Part shown: positions 7,134 to 15,315 of the stretch, in pieces | Position numbering within the stretch: the stretch's first letter is position 1 | Layout: the number at the start of each line of letters is the position of its first letter | Origin: an uncultured Eubacteriales bacterium | Lineage (GTDB): Bacteria > Bacillota > Clostridia > Christensenellales > Aristaeellaceae | Assembly: GCA_902785105.1 (NCBI GenBank) | Contig: CACZXF010000020.1 | Span: forward strand, 1-52,293 | Direction: 5' to 3' | DNA: 52,293 nt | Program-made: the position numbers and the translations under genes | The notes under the pieces: model-generated | What the model saw: only the letters and a program-made list of their open reading frames with translations | Database searches by the model: none | Told to the model about the DNA's origin: nothing

Positions 7134-8771
7134 CTACCTCTCCGGTTTCCTGATCAGCAGCGACTTTCCCGTCATCTCCTCCGGCTTCTCCATGCCCATC
7201 ATCTCAAGCAGGGTGGGCGCGACATCGGCCAGACAGCCGCCCTCCCTGAGGGTATAGGCGGGATCGTAATTCACCAGAATGAAGGGAACGGGATTGGTGG
7301 TGTGGGACGTCAGGGGCGCTCCCGTCTCCCTGTCCACCATCACCTCGGCGTTGCCGTGATCAGCGCAGATGAACATCTGGCCGTCCACCGCCTCGACGGC
7401 CTCCACCACCCGGCCAATGCACTTATCCAGGAAAGCGACGGCCTCTATGGCAGCCTTCTCCACGCCGGTGTGACCCACCATATCCGAGTTGGCGAAGTTC
7501 GTGATGATCACGTCATATTCGCCGGAATGGATCTTCTCCACCAGAGTATCGCAGATTGCCTGCGCGCTCATCTCCGGCGCAAGATCGTAGGTCGCCACCT
7601 TCTGGGACGGGATCAGGAAGCGGTCCTCGCCCGGGTTGGGCTCCTCCACGCCGCCGTTGAAGAAGAAGGTCACGTGGGCGTATTTCTCCGTCTCGGCGAT
7701 CCTGGCCTGCTTCCTGCCGTTGGCGGCCAGCCACTCGCCGAGGGTATTTTTTATGGTGATCTCCTCAAAGGCGACCTCCTTGTTGGGGATCGTCACGTCA
7801 TAGTCCGTAAAGCATACATAGGTCACCTGCTTCCGGGGGCCCCGGTCAAATTCGTCAAAGTCGTCGCAGCAGAAGGCGCGGGTCAGCTCCCTGGCGCGGT
7901 CCGGGCGGAAATTGAAGAAGATGATGGAATCCCCGTCGTCGATGGTGGCCACCGGCGCGCCGTCCTTCATCACCACCGTGGGGAGTATGAACTCGTCAGT
8001 CTCGCCCTTCTCATAGGACTGGGTCACGGCCTCCAGAGCGGAATCTGCCATCACGCCCTCGCCGAGGGTCAGGGCCCGGTACGCCTTTTCAAGGCGGTCC
8101 CAGCGGTTGTCCCGGTCCATGCCATAGTACCGGCCGCCCACCGTGGCGATGGCGCCGCAGCCGATCCGGTCCATCTGCTCCTGCAATTCCCGAATAAAAT
8201 CCACACCGGATTCCGGGGGCGTGTCCCGCCCGTCCATGAAGCAGTGCACATAGACCTTCTCCAGCCCCTGACGCTTCGCCAGCTCCAGCAGGGCATAGAG
8301 GTGCGTATTGTGGCTGTGTACGCCGCCATCGGAGAGCAGACCGCAGATGTGCAGGCTCGTCCCCTTTTCCTTCGCGTTGTCCATGGCCTTCAGCAGCGCC
8401 TCATTCTCGAAGAAATCGCCGTCCTCGATGGCCTTCGTGATCCGGGTGAGATCCTGATACACGATCCGCCCGGCGCCGATGTTCAAATGGCCCACCTCGG
8501 AGCTGCCCATCACCCCGTCCGGAAGGCCTACGGCCAGGCCGCTGGCATCGCCGGTCACAAAGGGACATTCCTTCATCAGGCGGTCCATCACCGGGGTGTC
8601 TGCCAGCGCGATGGCATTGTGCTCCGTTTCATCGATCACGCCGTAGCCGTCGAGGATGAGCAGCACAGTCGGTCGCTTGTGAGTTACCTCTTCCGCCGCG
8701 GCCGTCAGAGCTGTAGTAAATAACAGCGCCGCCAGCACAAACAGCAGCAACGATTTGAACCTGTGTTTCAT
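7134..8771 (-). CDS. gpmI: Exported 2,3-bisphosphoglycerate-independent phosphoglycerate mutase
   Basis: The enzyme interconverts 3- and 2-phosphoglycerate with Mn in glycolysis. All visible catalytic motifs are intact: LLILDGYG (Asp41), MGSSEVGHLN (nucleophile Ser91), SDGGVHSH, NSDMVGHTG, ADHGNAE and TSHTTNP. Length of the mature part (about 520) is normal. The oddity is the N-terminus: MKHRFKSLLLFVLAALLFTT followed by an ALTAAAEE cleavage region is a textbook signal peptide, so this glycolytic enzyme appears to be exported. The ATG at 8771 is preferred because GGGAGG lies 7 bases upstream; the ATG at 8795 has no RBS, and either start keeps the hydrophobic segment. It follows an exported MtnN gene by 28 bases, probably one operon. 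The cell presumably has a normal mutase elsewhere. Confidence 0.9.
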   Translation of the reverse strand: MKHRFKSLLLFVLAALLFTTALTAAAEEVTHKRPTVLLILDGYGVIDETEHNAIALADTPVMDRLMKECPFVTGDASGLAVGLPDGVMGSSEVGHLNIGAGRIVYQDLTRITKAIEDGDFFENEALLKAMDNAKEKGTSLHICGLLSDGGVHSHNTHLYALLELAKRQGLEKVYVHCFMDGRDTPPESGVDFIRELQEQMDRIGCGAIATVGGRYYGMDRDNRWDRLEKAYRALTLGEGVMADSALEAVTQSYEKGETDEFILPTVVMKDGAPVATIDDGDSIIFFNFRPDRARELTRAFCCDDFDEFDRGPRKQVTYVCFTDYDVTIPNKEVAFEEITIKNTLGEWLAANGRKQARIAETEKYAHVTFFFNGGVEEPNPGEDRFLIPSQKVATYDLAPEMSAQAICDTLVEKIHSGEYDVIITNFANSDMVGHTGVEKAAIEAVAFLDKCIGRVVEAVEAVDGQMFICADHGNAEVMVDRETGAPLTSHTTNPVPFILVNYDPAYTLREGGCLADVAPTLLEMMGMEKPEEMTGKSLLIRKPER

Positions 8772-8799
8772 TGGGAGCCTCCCTTCCCGCTGCATGGCC

Positions 8800-9594
8800 T
8801 CAATGTGCGATCATATACCTTGTAACGGCTGCGCAGCGCTCAGCAGCAGCCTTTTCAAATTCCACATAGGATACTTCTTCAGAATCGTCCGCCTTATCCG
8901 ATATGGCCCGGATGATCACGTAAGGCGTACCATTCAGCCAGCAGACCTGCGCGATGGCCGCGCCTTCCATTTCACAGCACAGACCGCCGAATTCGGAAAT
9001 GATGGCGTCCTTTTGCGCATGAGACGCGATGAATTGATCTCCGCTGCAAACGCGGCCTTCAAAAACGTGAATTTCCGGGGCCACGGCTGCGACGGCCTGC
9101 ACCGCGCTCTTTCGCATTGCTTCATCCGCGGGGAATACGGATACTTCACTGTATGGGATCTCTCCCCGTGCATAGCCAAGCGGCGTCACGTCCATGTCAT
9201 GCTGCACAGCTTCTGTGGAGACAACGATATCGCCGATGTCAATTTCGGCATCCAGAGAACCGGCGACGCCCGTATTGATGATCCGATCAACGCCGAACGC
9301 GCTGATCAGAAGCTGCGCGCAGCAGGCGGCGTTCACCTTGCCGACATTGCATTTCACAACGACAGCATCCGCGCCGTCCAGTTTTCCTTCGTGGAACGCC
9401 ATGCCCGCGATGACGCTGACGCGGTCATCCGTCATCGCTTCTATGAGCGAGGTCACTTCTTCCTCCATCGCGCCGATGATACCGGTCTTGGGCGATGGGT
9501 CCGCACTGATCTCCGCATAACACGGGCATGTGAAAACCATTATGAGCGCAACGAGCACTGCGCTCAAAAAACGGATACTCCTGGTGTTCTTCAT
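8800..9594 (-). CDS. mtnN: Exported 5'-methylthioadenosine/S-adenosylhomocysteine nucleosidase
   Basis: MTAN cleaves adenine from MTA, SAH and 5'-deoxyadenosine. Residues 37-264 align along the whole family: GIIGAMEEEV (general acid equivalent Glu46), INTGVAGSL, GDIVVSTEAVQHD, SGDQFI, CEMEGAAIAQVC and RAISDKAD (catalytic Asp). Residues 1-28 are an added signal peptide, MKNTRSIRFLSAVLVALIMV then FTCPCYAE, so the mature enzyme should act outside the membrane. Secreted MTAN is known in Borrelia (Bgp), otherwise the family is cytosolic. The ATG at 9594 has GGAGGA 7 bases upstream; a TTG at 9600 is less likely. It lies between the sensor phosphatase and the exported GpmI on the same strand. Confidence 0.9.
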   Translation of the reverse strand: MKNTRSIRFLSAVLVALIMVFTCPCYAEISADPSPKTGIIGAMEEEVTSLIEAMTDDRVSVIAGMAFHEGKLDGADAVVVKCNVGKVNAACCAQLLISAFGVDRIINTGVAGSLDAEIDIGDIVVSTEAVQHDMDVTPLGYARGEIPYSEVSVFPADEAMRKSAVQAVAAVAPEIHVFEGRVCSGDQFIASHAQKDAIISEFGGLCCEMEGAAIAQVCWLNGTPYVIIRAISDKADDSEEVSYVEFEKAAAERCAAVTRYMIAH

Positions 9595-9676
9595 GTTCAA
9601 TTCCTCCTCATAATGAATGGGATATGTTGGGTCAAAATATGGATGCCGCTTCTGTGCCCTGTGATCCGCGTCCCGC

Positions 9677-12600
9677 TCATGCCTCGTGGTCGGCGGGACC
9701 GTTGTATTTCAGGCACAGCATGGTGATGTCGTCAAACTGCTCCGCGTTCTCCACAAAGATGTCGATGCCGTGCATGACGTTCGAAAGCACCGCTTCGGGC
9801 TTCGCGTCGGGATCGACGTTCAGAGCGTCGATCATGCGCTCGTTGCCAAACAGCTCGTTCTGGGCGCTGGTGGCCTCCGCCACGCCGTCGGTGTAGACGA
9901 ACAGGCTGTCGCCGGGGTTGAGCTCGAAGCTGTGCTCCCTGAACCGCATGCCCTCCATGGTGGCGACGGCAGGGGAATGGCGGTAGATTTGAAGCTCATA
10001 CGCCCCGTTCGCCCTGCGCAGCGCGGGATGCTCGTGACCGGCGTTGGCGGCGACGCCCTTGCCCGTGCTGATCTCCAGCACTGCCGCCCACACGGTGACG
10101 AACAGCTCCGCCTCATTGCCCTCGCAAAGCTGCTCGTTGGCGTTCTCCAGCGCCTTGGCGGGGCTCAAACCGTTCTGCAGATGGGCCCGGATCAGCGCCC
10201 GCGCGACCATCATGAACAGCGCGGCGGGCACGCCCTTGCCGGAGACGTCGGCCATGACCAGGCCGAGGTGATCGTCGTCGATCAGGAAGAAGTCGTAGAA
10301 ATCGCCGCCGACCTCCTTGGCGGGCGTCATGCTGGCGTAGATGTCGAATTCATTGCGATCAGGGAAGGCCGGGAAGGTGTGGGGGAGTACGGAGGCCTGG
10401 ATGTTCGTCGCCAGTTGAAGCTCATTCTCAATGCGCTCTCGCTTGGCCTCCTCGCGGTGTTTGGCCTCCAGCTCGCGCATTCTCCTAGCGACATACAGCT
10501 TCACCAGCAGGGCGGTCAGCAGTATCAGCGCCAGTCCCACGAGGATGTAGAACCACACCTGCTCGTAGAACGCCTTCTCCTTGACGATCTGCACGGACAC
10601 TTCCCTGTCGCCGCGGCCCATGGAGTCCTTCAGCTCCATCGTGTAATGATAGGTGCCGCCGCGCAGGTTGGTGTAGTCCACGGGCACCATATCGCTGCGG
10701 TTGACCGTCGTGCCGCTGTGCTCGAAGCCATCCAACTGGTAGCTGACCTGGGGGTCGCTCAGCGAATAGTTGAACACATAGCTGTAAACCGTCAGCTTCT
10801 GGGTATTTGATGGGATCGTGAACCCGCCATCCGCGCTGGGATAAACCGTCTCACCATCCACCTCCACGAATGGGACCGTCGCTTTCAGGTCGTCCACATT
10901 CTCAAAGGGCTGCTCGATGTTGACCTTGCAGATGCCGGTGGTGCCGGCGATGTACAGATCCCCACTGTCGGTCAGCTCGCTGTAGGAATTGGCCGTGGTG
11001 ATGCAGGGCAGGCCGTTGGCGATGCTGTAGTAGACGGGGTTGATCTCCCCGTTGGCGATCATTTCCTCGGCGGGTGTCACGTAGATGCCGTTGCTGGAGA
11101 GCACCCACATGTCGCCCTTGCTGTTCTCAAAGAGGTCGAAGTTGTTGCTGTAGGGGAACTTCTGCACCGTCGTCACCTGGTAATCCGGCGTCATGTAGGC
11201 GATGGCACTGCTGGTGACGATCCAGATCAGATCCCGCTTCGGGTCGCGCTTTAAGCGCATCACGATGTCGGAGGGGAGCCCGTCCTCCACATTGATGTTC
11301 CGCACGCCGGATTCGTTGATGATGTAAAGGCCGCCGCCGTTGGAGCCGAGGACGATGTCGCCGTCCGTTCCTTCGCAGACGGTGAGGCTCTCGGTATTGA
11401 CGATGCCGTCCGCCTCGCCGTAGGAGGCGACGATGCTCTCGCCGTCGATGACGTTCACGCCGCCGGTGAGCGCCACGAGGATCGTGCCATCCCTGCGTTC
11501 ACAGACGGCGCGCATGCTGTTGGACAGCGGGCCGTCGCCCTGGGCAAACACGGTCAGCTCGCCCTTCGCGTAGCGCAGCAGCCCGTACTTGCGCCAGGTG
11601 GAGATCCAGAGCCGGTCCTGGCTGTCGCGGATGATGGAGCGGATGCGGCAGCCGTCCAGCAGCTTGATCAGGTCATCCGTCTCCACATCCGCCTCAAACG
11701 CCGCGCCGGTGTTGGTCACGGCCTTTGTCAGCGGAAGGCTGGAAACCGGGCCGTTTTCGCCAATGACGATCAGTCCCGCGTCCGTGGCGACGAACAGCTT
11801 GCCCTCGCACATGCAGGTGGAATTCACCACCTGCGTCGGCAGACTGTACCGCTCAAACAGGTCGGAAAACTGGTTGGGCACCACCTTCATCACGCCCTGG
11901 CGTGTGGAGGTGAACCAGAGATTGCCCAGGTAGTCCCGCATCACATGGCCGATGGAGTTGTTCATCGGCAGGTCCTCCAGCACCCGGATGCCGCCGTCCG
12001 TCAGCACGCCGATGCCGTGGGAGGCGCAGATCCACACCTTCCCGTCGATGTATTCCATCTGCTGAACGGAACTCAGCGGCTGAATGTCGATAGGTTCAAG
12101 ATCGGTGAGGTTGTCCCCGTAGGTCGCGTGATAGAAGCCGAAGTCGCCGCCCTCAAACCAGAGCTTGCCGGGCTCCGACGGATCGGGGAGCATGGATGCC
12201 ACGCCCTGCACGGGGCTTTCCTCCGCACTGAGGAAGCTGATCAGCGCGCCGTCCTTGATCTTCATCAGGTCGCCGAAGTTGGTCAGGCCGTAGATGATGC
12301 CGTCGCTGCCCATACGCAGATCCCGCATGTTCGCCTCGGCAATGGCTTCATCTTCCATCATCCGCAGGTTTCCCTCCGGATCGATCACCGCGATGCCGCA
12401 GGTCGTGGCGACGTAGATCGTGCCGTTTTCATCGCCCGTGATGGCGCGGGTGTGTGCCGACAGCATGCCGTCCAGCTTGCCCCACTTGCGCAGCTCGCCT
12501 TTTTCCAGCACCGCGACGCCGTTGTCGTTGGTCCCGATCCACAGGCGGTCCTGTCCGTCCACGAACAGGCACTTGATGCTGGTGATGCCGCTGGTGGAAT

Positions 12601-12880
12601 CCATGCGCACGAAGGTATTGCCGTCGTAACGGATCAGCCCGCCATAGCTGCCGATCCATATGAAGCCCTCCGAGGTCTGCACGATGGCGTTGGCTTCAGA
12701 GGTAGGCAGACCATTGGTATTGTCATACAGCATCGCGGAGAAGTTTTCGGGCTGGTTCACGGGGTCCACGGTGCGCACGCCGTCCGCGCTTGCCGCGCTT
12801 AAATTCAGTATCATGAGGAGCGCCACAAACAGATACAAACAGCGGTGCCGACTTCTCTTGTACCTTTTCTTTTTCGTCAC
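9677..12880 (-). CDS. Two-component-propeller sensor with SpoIIE/RsbU serine phosphatase output
   Basis: The 1067-residue protein has a basic signal/anchor sequence, then about 650 residues of regulator-propeller repeats (GLPTSEANAIVQTSEGFIWI, DRLWIGTNDNG, GNLWFTSTRQG, and so on) that should form extracellular beta-propellers. A Y_Y_Y Ig-like domain comes next (about 690-755), then a transmembrane helix (near 765-790), a coiled coil rich in E/R/K, and a PP2C domain from about 820 with EVGGDFYDFF, MADVSGKGVPAALFM and LFVYTDGVAEA. This is the Bacteroidetes hybrid-sensor layout with the kinase replaced by a SpoIIE phosphatase that would dephosphorylate a STAS antagonist. The start is GTG, ten bases after GGGAGGA, with a good promoter upstream. 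The ligand is unknown. Confidence 0.9.
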   Translation of the reverse strand: MTKKKRYKRSRHRCLYLFVALLMILNLSAASADGVRTVDPVNQPENFSAMLYDNTNGLPTSEANAIVQTSEGFIWIGSYGGLIRYDGNTFVRMDSTSGITSIKCLFVDGQDRLWIGTNDNGVAVLEKGELRKWGKLDGMLSAHTRAITGDENGTIYVATTCGIAVIDPEGNLRMMEDEAIAEANMRDLRMGSDGIIYGLTNFGDLMKIKDGALISFLSAEESPVQGVASMLPDPSEPGKLWFEGGDFGFYHATYGDNLTDLEPIDIQPLSSVQQMEYIDGKVWICASHGIGVLTDGGIRVLEDLPMNNSIGHVMRDYLGNLWFTSTRQGVMKVVPNQFSDLFERYSLPTQVVNSTCMCEGKLFVATDAGLIVIGENGPVSSLPLTKAVTNTGAAFEADVETDDLIKLLDGCRIRSIIRDSQDRLWISTWRKYGLLRYAKGELTVFAQGDGPLSNSMRAVCERRDGTILVALTGGVNVIDGESIVASYGEADGIVNTESLTVCEGTDGDIVLGSNGGGLYIINESGVRNINVEDGLPSDIVMRLKRDPKRDLIWIVTSSAIAYMTPDYQVTTVQKFPYSNNFDLFENSKGDMWVLSSNGIYVTPAEEMIANGEINPVYYSIANGLPCITTANSYSELTDSGDLYIAGTTGICKVNIEQPFENVDDLKATVPFVEVDGETVYPSADGGFTIPSNTQKLTVYSYVFNYSLSDPQVSYQLDGFEHSGTTVNRSDMVPVDYTNLRGGTYHYTMELKDSMGRGDREVSVQIVKEKAFYEQVWFYILVGLALILLTALLVKLYVARRMRELEAKHREEAKRERIENELQLATNIQASVLPHTFPAFPDRNEFDIYASMTPAKEVGGDFYDFFLIDDDHLGLVMADVSGKGVPAALFMMVARALIRAHLQNGLSPAKALENANEQLCEGNEAELFVTVWAAVLEISTGKGVAANAGHEHPALRRANGAYELQIYRHSPAVATMEGMRFREHSFELNPGDSLFVYTDGVAEATSAQNELFGNERMIDALNVDPDAKPEAVLSNVMHGIDIFVENAEQFDDITMLCLKYNGPADHEA

Positions 12881-12962
12881 TTAAAATCAATCCTCCCTTT
12901 TCAAATGCGCTGGTGTACGGTCAGAGCATTACTCGTTAAGATTTGCGCTTTGATTCAATATA

Positions 12963-12991
12963 ATTATAACGAATCATTCATAAAGCTTCAA
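12963..12991 (-). promoter_or_regulatory. SigA-type promoter of the sensor-phosphatase gene
   Basis: On the minus strand TTGAAG (12991-12986), a 17-base spacer and a perfect TATAAT (12968-12963) lie about 83 bases before the GTG start. They may drive the phosphatase-mtnN-gpmI group. Confidence 0.65.
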
Positions 12992-13016
12992 GAGGTTTTT
13001 TCGGATTGTCAAGTAC

Positions 13017-13475
13017 CTATTCTGATGACGTGAACGGGACCGTCACCACGGTACTACCGCCATCGTTGGCAGGATGAAAGCCGCGGCCATCGTTCGTGAC
13101 GATGATCTCGCTGCCGGAATCCGTCTTTCGCGTCCGAATGGAAATGTGGAACGGTCCGTCGTAAGTATCTCTGCCGTGCTTGACGGCGTTTTTCGCGATG
13201 GGCTGCAGGGTCAGCGGCGGCAGGCGAAACATGGTGTGTGGCGTGTCCTATTCGACAAACAGGCTGTCCTCATATTGGGCCTGCTCCACGGCAAGGTATT
13301 CGATCGCCTCCTGAGGCCATATAAAGCCCGTGATCGTGGCGTACGGCAGGCGGCTGGCGTTTTTCCAACAGGCGATGGTGGAATGGTTGACAAACAGCCG
13401 TTTTCTGAGCGCTTTCTGTGAAAGCCATTTTCCCTCCCGCAGCTTCCGCAGGGTCGCCGCAAACAGTGCGTTCAC
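13017..13475 (-). pseudogene. Chimeric remnant: XRE-type HTH joined to a broken LytS-like histidine kinase
   Basis: The first 45 or so residues are a helix-turn-helix (FAATLRKLREGKWLSQKALR ... STIACWKNASRLP). They run directly into kinase text, IEYLAVEQAQYEDSLFVE, an in-frame TAG where Tyr is expected, then DTPHTMFRLPPLTLQPIAKN, an N box with Glu changed to Lys (KNAVKHG), and the G1-like NDGRGF. The reading then jumps to GGSTVVTVPF, a C-terminal strand, so the G2 region is missing. The stop, the altered N box and the deletion make kinase activity impossible. A deletion probably fused two genes. The first half could still be translated as a 75-residue DNA-binding protein. Confidence 0.7.
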
Positions 13476-13496
13476 TCAAAGCACCTCCATTTTATA

Positions 13497-13703
13497 CTAT
13501 AGTGTGTTTCCAAAGTTGCCGCATTGCAATTTCGGCGTCTTTGCCTGCATTTCCGCGTTATTTTTCATTGACTTATCCCCACTAAGCCTGCGGAAAAATG
13601 CTTTGAACTGCAAGCAAAGGTGTGAAAACCTAAATGGCTTTCAGCCTCTTCGCTCGAACTTGCAGCACTTCGGCTTTGGAAAGACACTCTGATCACTCTA
13701 TAG
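13497..13703. repeat. MITE-like element with CTATAG ends
   Basis: Both ends carry CTATAG (13497-13502 and 13698-13703), and the arms continue inward as GTGTTTCCAAAG and CTTTGGAAAGACAC, separated on the right by a few extra bases. The roughly 207-bp interior has no credible ORF. The layout suggests a non-autonomous miniature inverted-repeat element. Bases 13704-13774 and 13816-13947 show nothing recognisable. Confidence 0.5.
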
Positions 13704-13774
13704 GGCTGGATAGCAAGTTAATTCTGAACATATTCTGCACAAATATCCGGCACTGGATTTGTATATAAAGAAAG

Positions 13775-13815
13775 CGGCTATACAAGAGCAATTTCGCTCT
13801 TGCATAGCCGTTTTT
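13775..13815. terminator. Bidirectional hairpin terminator downstream of the hydrolase
   Basis: A 15-bp stem (13775-13789 with 13796-13810, one mismatch), a 6-base loop and TTTTT on the plus strand. On the minus strand a T-rich CTTTCTTT follows, suiting the hydrolase operon that ends at 13948. Confidence 0.65.
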
Positions 13816-13947
13816 CTCTTGTCCGCCCGAAGAACGTCAGTTCAAATATGGTTCGTTTCCGAAATCCCTAATTTGAACCGGATTTTGGCGGCGCAAGCCA
13901 GTGGGCACAGCAGTGTGATGGCCGCGTGGCACCACAGCGCCATTTTC

Positions 13948-14946
13948 CTACATACTCTTTTCAAAGAACACTTTGATTCTGTCGAAGGGGATGGCATCCT
14001 TCCCGCCGCCGTCGTACAGGTCGGTGTGCACCGCGCCGGGGATCAGCACAAGCTCCTTGTTGTCGGCATACTGGCTGTCCTTCACCATGTCGGCGTAGGC
14101 GTCCTTGCCCAGATAGCAGGAGTGGGCTGCATCGCCGTGCAGCACCATCACTGCGGAGCGGATCTCGTTGGAGTACTTCAGAATGGGCTGGTTGATGAAG
14201 CTTTCGCAGCCGATCACATTCCAGCCGCCGTTGGAGTTCAGCGAACGAGGATGATACCCCCGGGGCGTCTTGTAGTAGTCGTAGTAGTCCTTCACGAAGA
14301 AGGGCGCGTCCTCCGGCAGCGGGTCCACCACGCCGCCGCCCAGCCTGTATTCGCCGGCCTTCAGATCGGCAAGCCGCTGGGCACACATGGCGGCCTTCTT
14401 CTGATAGCGGGCTTCCTCGCTGTCCTCGGAATCGAAGTAGCCCTTGGCGTTGACGCGGGTCATGTCGTACATCGTGGAGGCCACCGTCGCCTTGATGCGG
14501 GTGTCCAGCGCGGCGGTGTTGATGGCCATGCCGCCCCAGCCGCAGATGCCAATGATGCCGATGCGCTCGGGATCGACCTTCTCGTTCAGCGACAGGAAGT
14601 CCACCGCCGCCATGAAGTCCTCGGTGTTGATGTCCGGAGAGGCCATGTAGCGGGGCTGGCCGCCGCTCTCGCCGGTGAAGGACGGGTCGAAGGCAATGGT
14701 AAGAAAACCCCTCTCCGCCATGGTCTGGGCATACAGCCCGGAGCACTGCTCCTTCACTGCGCCGAAGGGGCCGCACACCGCGATGGCGGGCAGCCTGCCC
14801 TCGATGTCCTTCGGCACATACATGTCCGCTGCCAGCGTGATGCCGTATCGGTTCACGAACGTCACCTTGCTGTGCTCCACCTTGTCGCTCTTCGGGAAAG
14901 TTTTGTCCCACTCCTGGGTCAGTTTCAATGCTTCAGGCTTGATCAT
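13948..14946 (-). CDS. YcjY/dienelactone-hydrolase-like alpha/beta hydrolase with Cys nucleophile
   Basis: The 332-residue protein follows the YcjY alpha/beta-hydrolase family. It has an RYGITLAADMYVP strand pair, an oxyanion-region CGPFGAVKEQCSG, and the nucleophile elbow GIICGWGG-like text with Cys135 (read as G-I-C-G-W-G-G) in place of the usual Ser, as in dienelactone hydrolases. A VLHGDAAHS loop and GAVHTDLYD supply the acid and His. No signal peptide is present, so it is cytosolic. The substrate is unknown. It lies downstream of a 76-residue helical protein, and the pair is divergent from a LysR regulator that probably controls it. Confidence 0.85.
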   Translation of the reverse strand: MIKPEALKLTQEWDKTFPKSDKVEHSKVTFVNRYGITLAADMYVPKDIEGRLPAIAVCGPFGAVKEQCSGLYAQTMAERGFLTIAFDPSFTGESGGQPRYMASPDINTEDFMAAVDFLSLNEKVDPERIGIIGICGWGGMAINTAALDTRIKATVASTMYDMTRVNAKGYFDSEDSEEARYQKKAAMCAQRLADLKAGEYRLGGGVVDPLPEDAPFFVKDYYDYYKTPRGYHPRSLNSNGGWNVIGCESFINQPILKYSNEIRSAVMVLHGDAAHSCYLGKDAYADMVKDSQYADNKELVLIPGAVHTDLYDGGGKDAIPFDRIKVFFEKSM

Positions 14947-14965
14947 GGTCGATGCATTCCTTTCT

Positions 14966-15196
14966 CTATTTCGTCTCCATTGTTTTTTCGGTTTGTCGTA
15001 TCAGGGTGTCCAGGCAGTCCACGCGCTTCTGGCTTTCGTGCAGCATGTCCATCAGCTCGCACCGGCGGAGGCGAAGGTGCCGGATCAGATCCCTGGTGCG
15101 ACCGGCCTCCCAAAGCTGCTCGGCCTTCTCGATGGCCTCCTGATCGAAGCCCGCGTCGGACAGCGTGATTGTCAGGTTCTCCTTTTGTACGTTCAT
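14966..15196 (-). CDS. Small helical protein, unknown function
   Basis: This 76-residue, highly charged protein is almost all predicted helix, with heptad-like stretches (AIEKAEQLWEAGRTRDLIRH and LMDMLHESQKRVDCLDTLIR). It is not recognised beyond resemblance to small helical proteins encoded beside regulators in Clostridia. An AAGGAAT-type RBS region precedes the ATG. It is the first gene of the operon that continues into the hydrolase 19 bases later, and it faces the LysR gene across a shared promoter region. A partner or co-regulator role is possible but unsupported. Confidence 0.65.
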   Translation of the reverse strand: MNVQKENLTITLSDAGFDQEAIEKAEQLWEAGRTRDLIRHLRLRRCELMDMLHESQKRVDCLDTLIRQTEKTMETK

Positions 15197-15232
15197 CGAT
15201 GTGATTCCTTTGTTTCATTGGCTTGCAGTCTT

Positions 15233-15288
15233 ATTATACACGCTTGCAAAGTGCTTTGCTAATGGTTATAATGAATATCATGATATTC
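15233..15288. promoter_or_regulatory. Divergent promoter region with a perfect 16-bp palindrome
   Basis: Plus-strand promoter: TTGCAA (15244-15249), 17-base spacer, TATAAT (15267-15272), serving the LysR gene. On the minus strand a TATAAT (15238-15233) serves the small-protein/hydrolase operon. The perfect palindrome GAATATCATGATATTC lies at 15273-15288 and a near-perfect one, GCAAAGTGCTTTGC, at 15246-15259 overlaps both -35 regions. This is the expected arrangement of LysR recognition and activation sites. Confidence 0.7.
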
Positions 15289-15315
15289 TAAAACGGAATA
15301 ACGGAGGAATGTTCT

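Noticed and set aside
12429-12802. Small frames opposite the propeller sensor
   Set aside because: Shadows in repeat-rich, GC-biased coding sequence with no start signals.
13017-13232. Reading 13017-13232 as a separate small gene
   Set aside because: It is the in-frame continuation past a TAG of the HTH/kinase chimera, not an independent gene.
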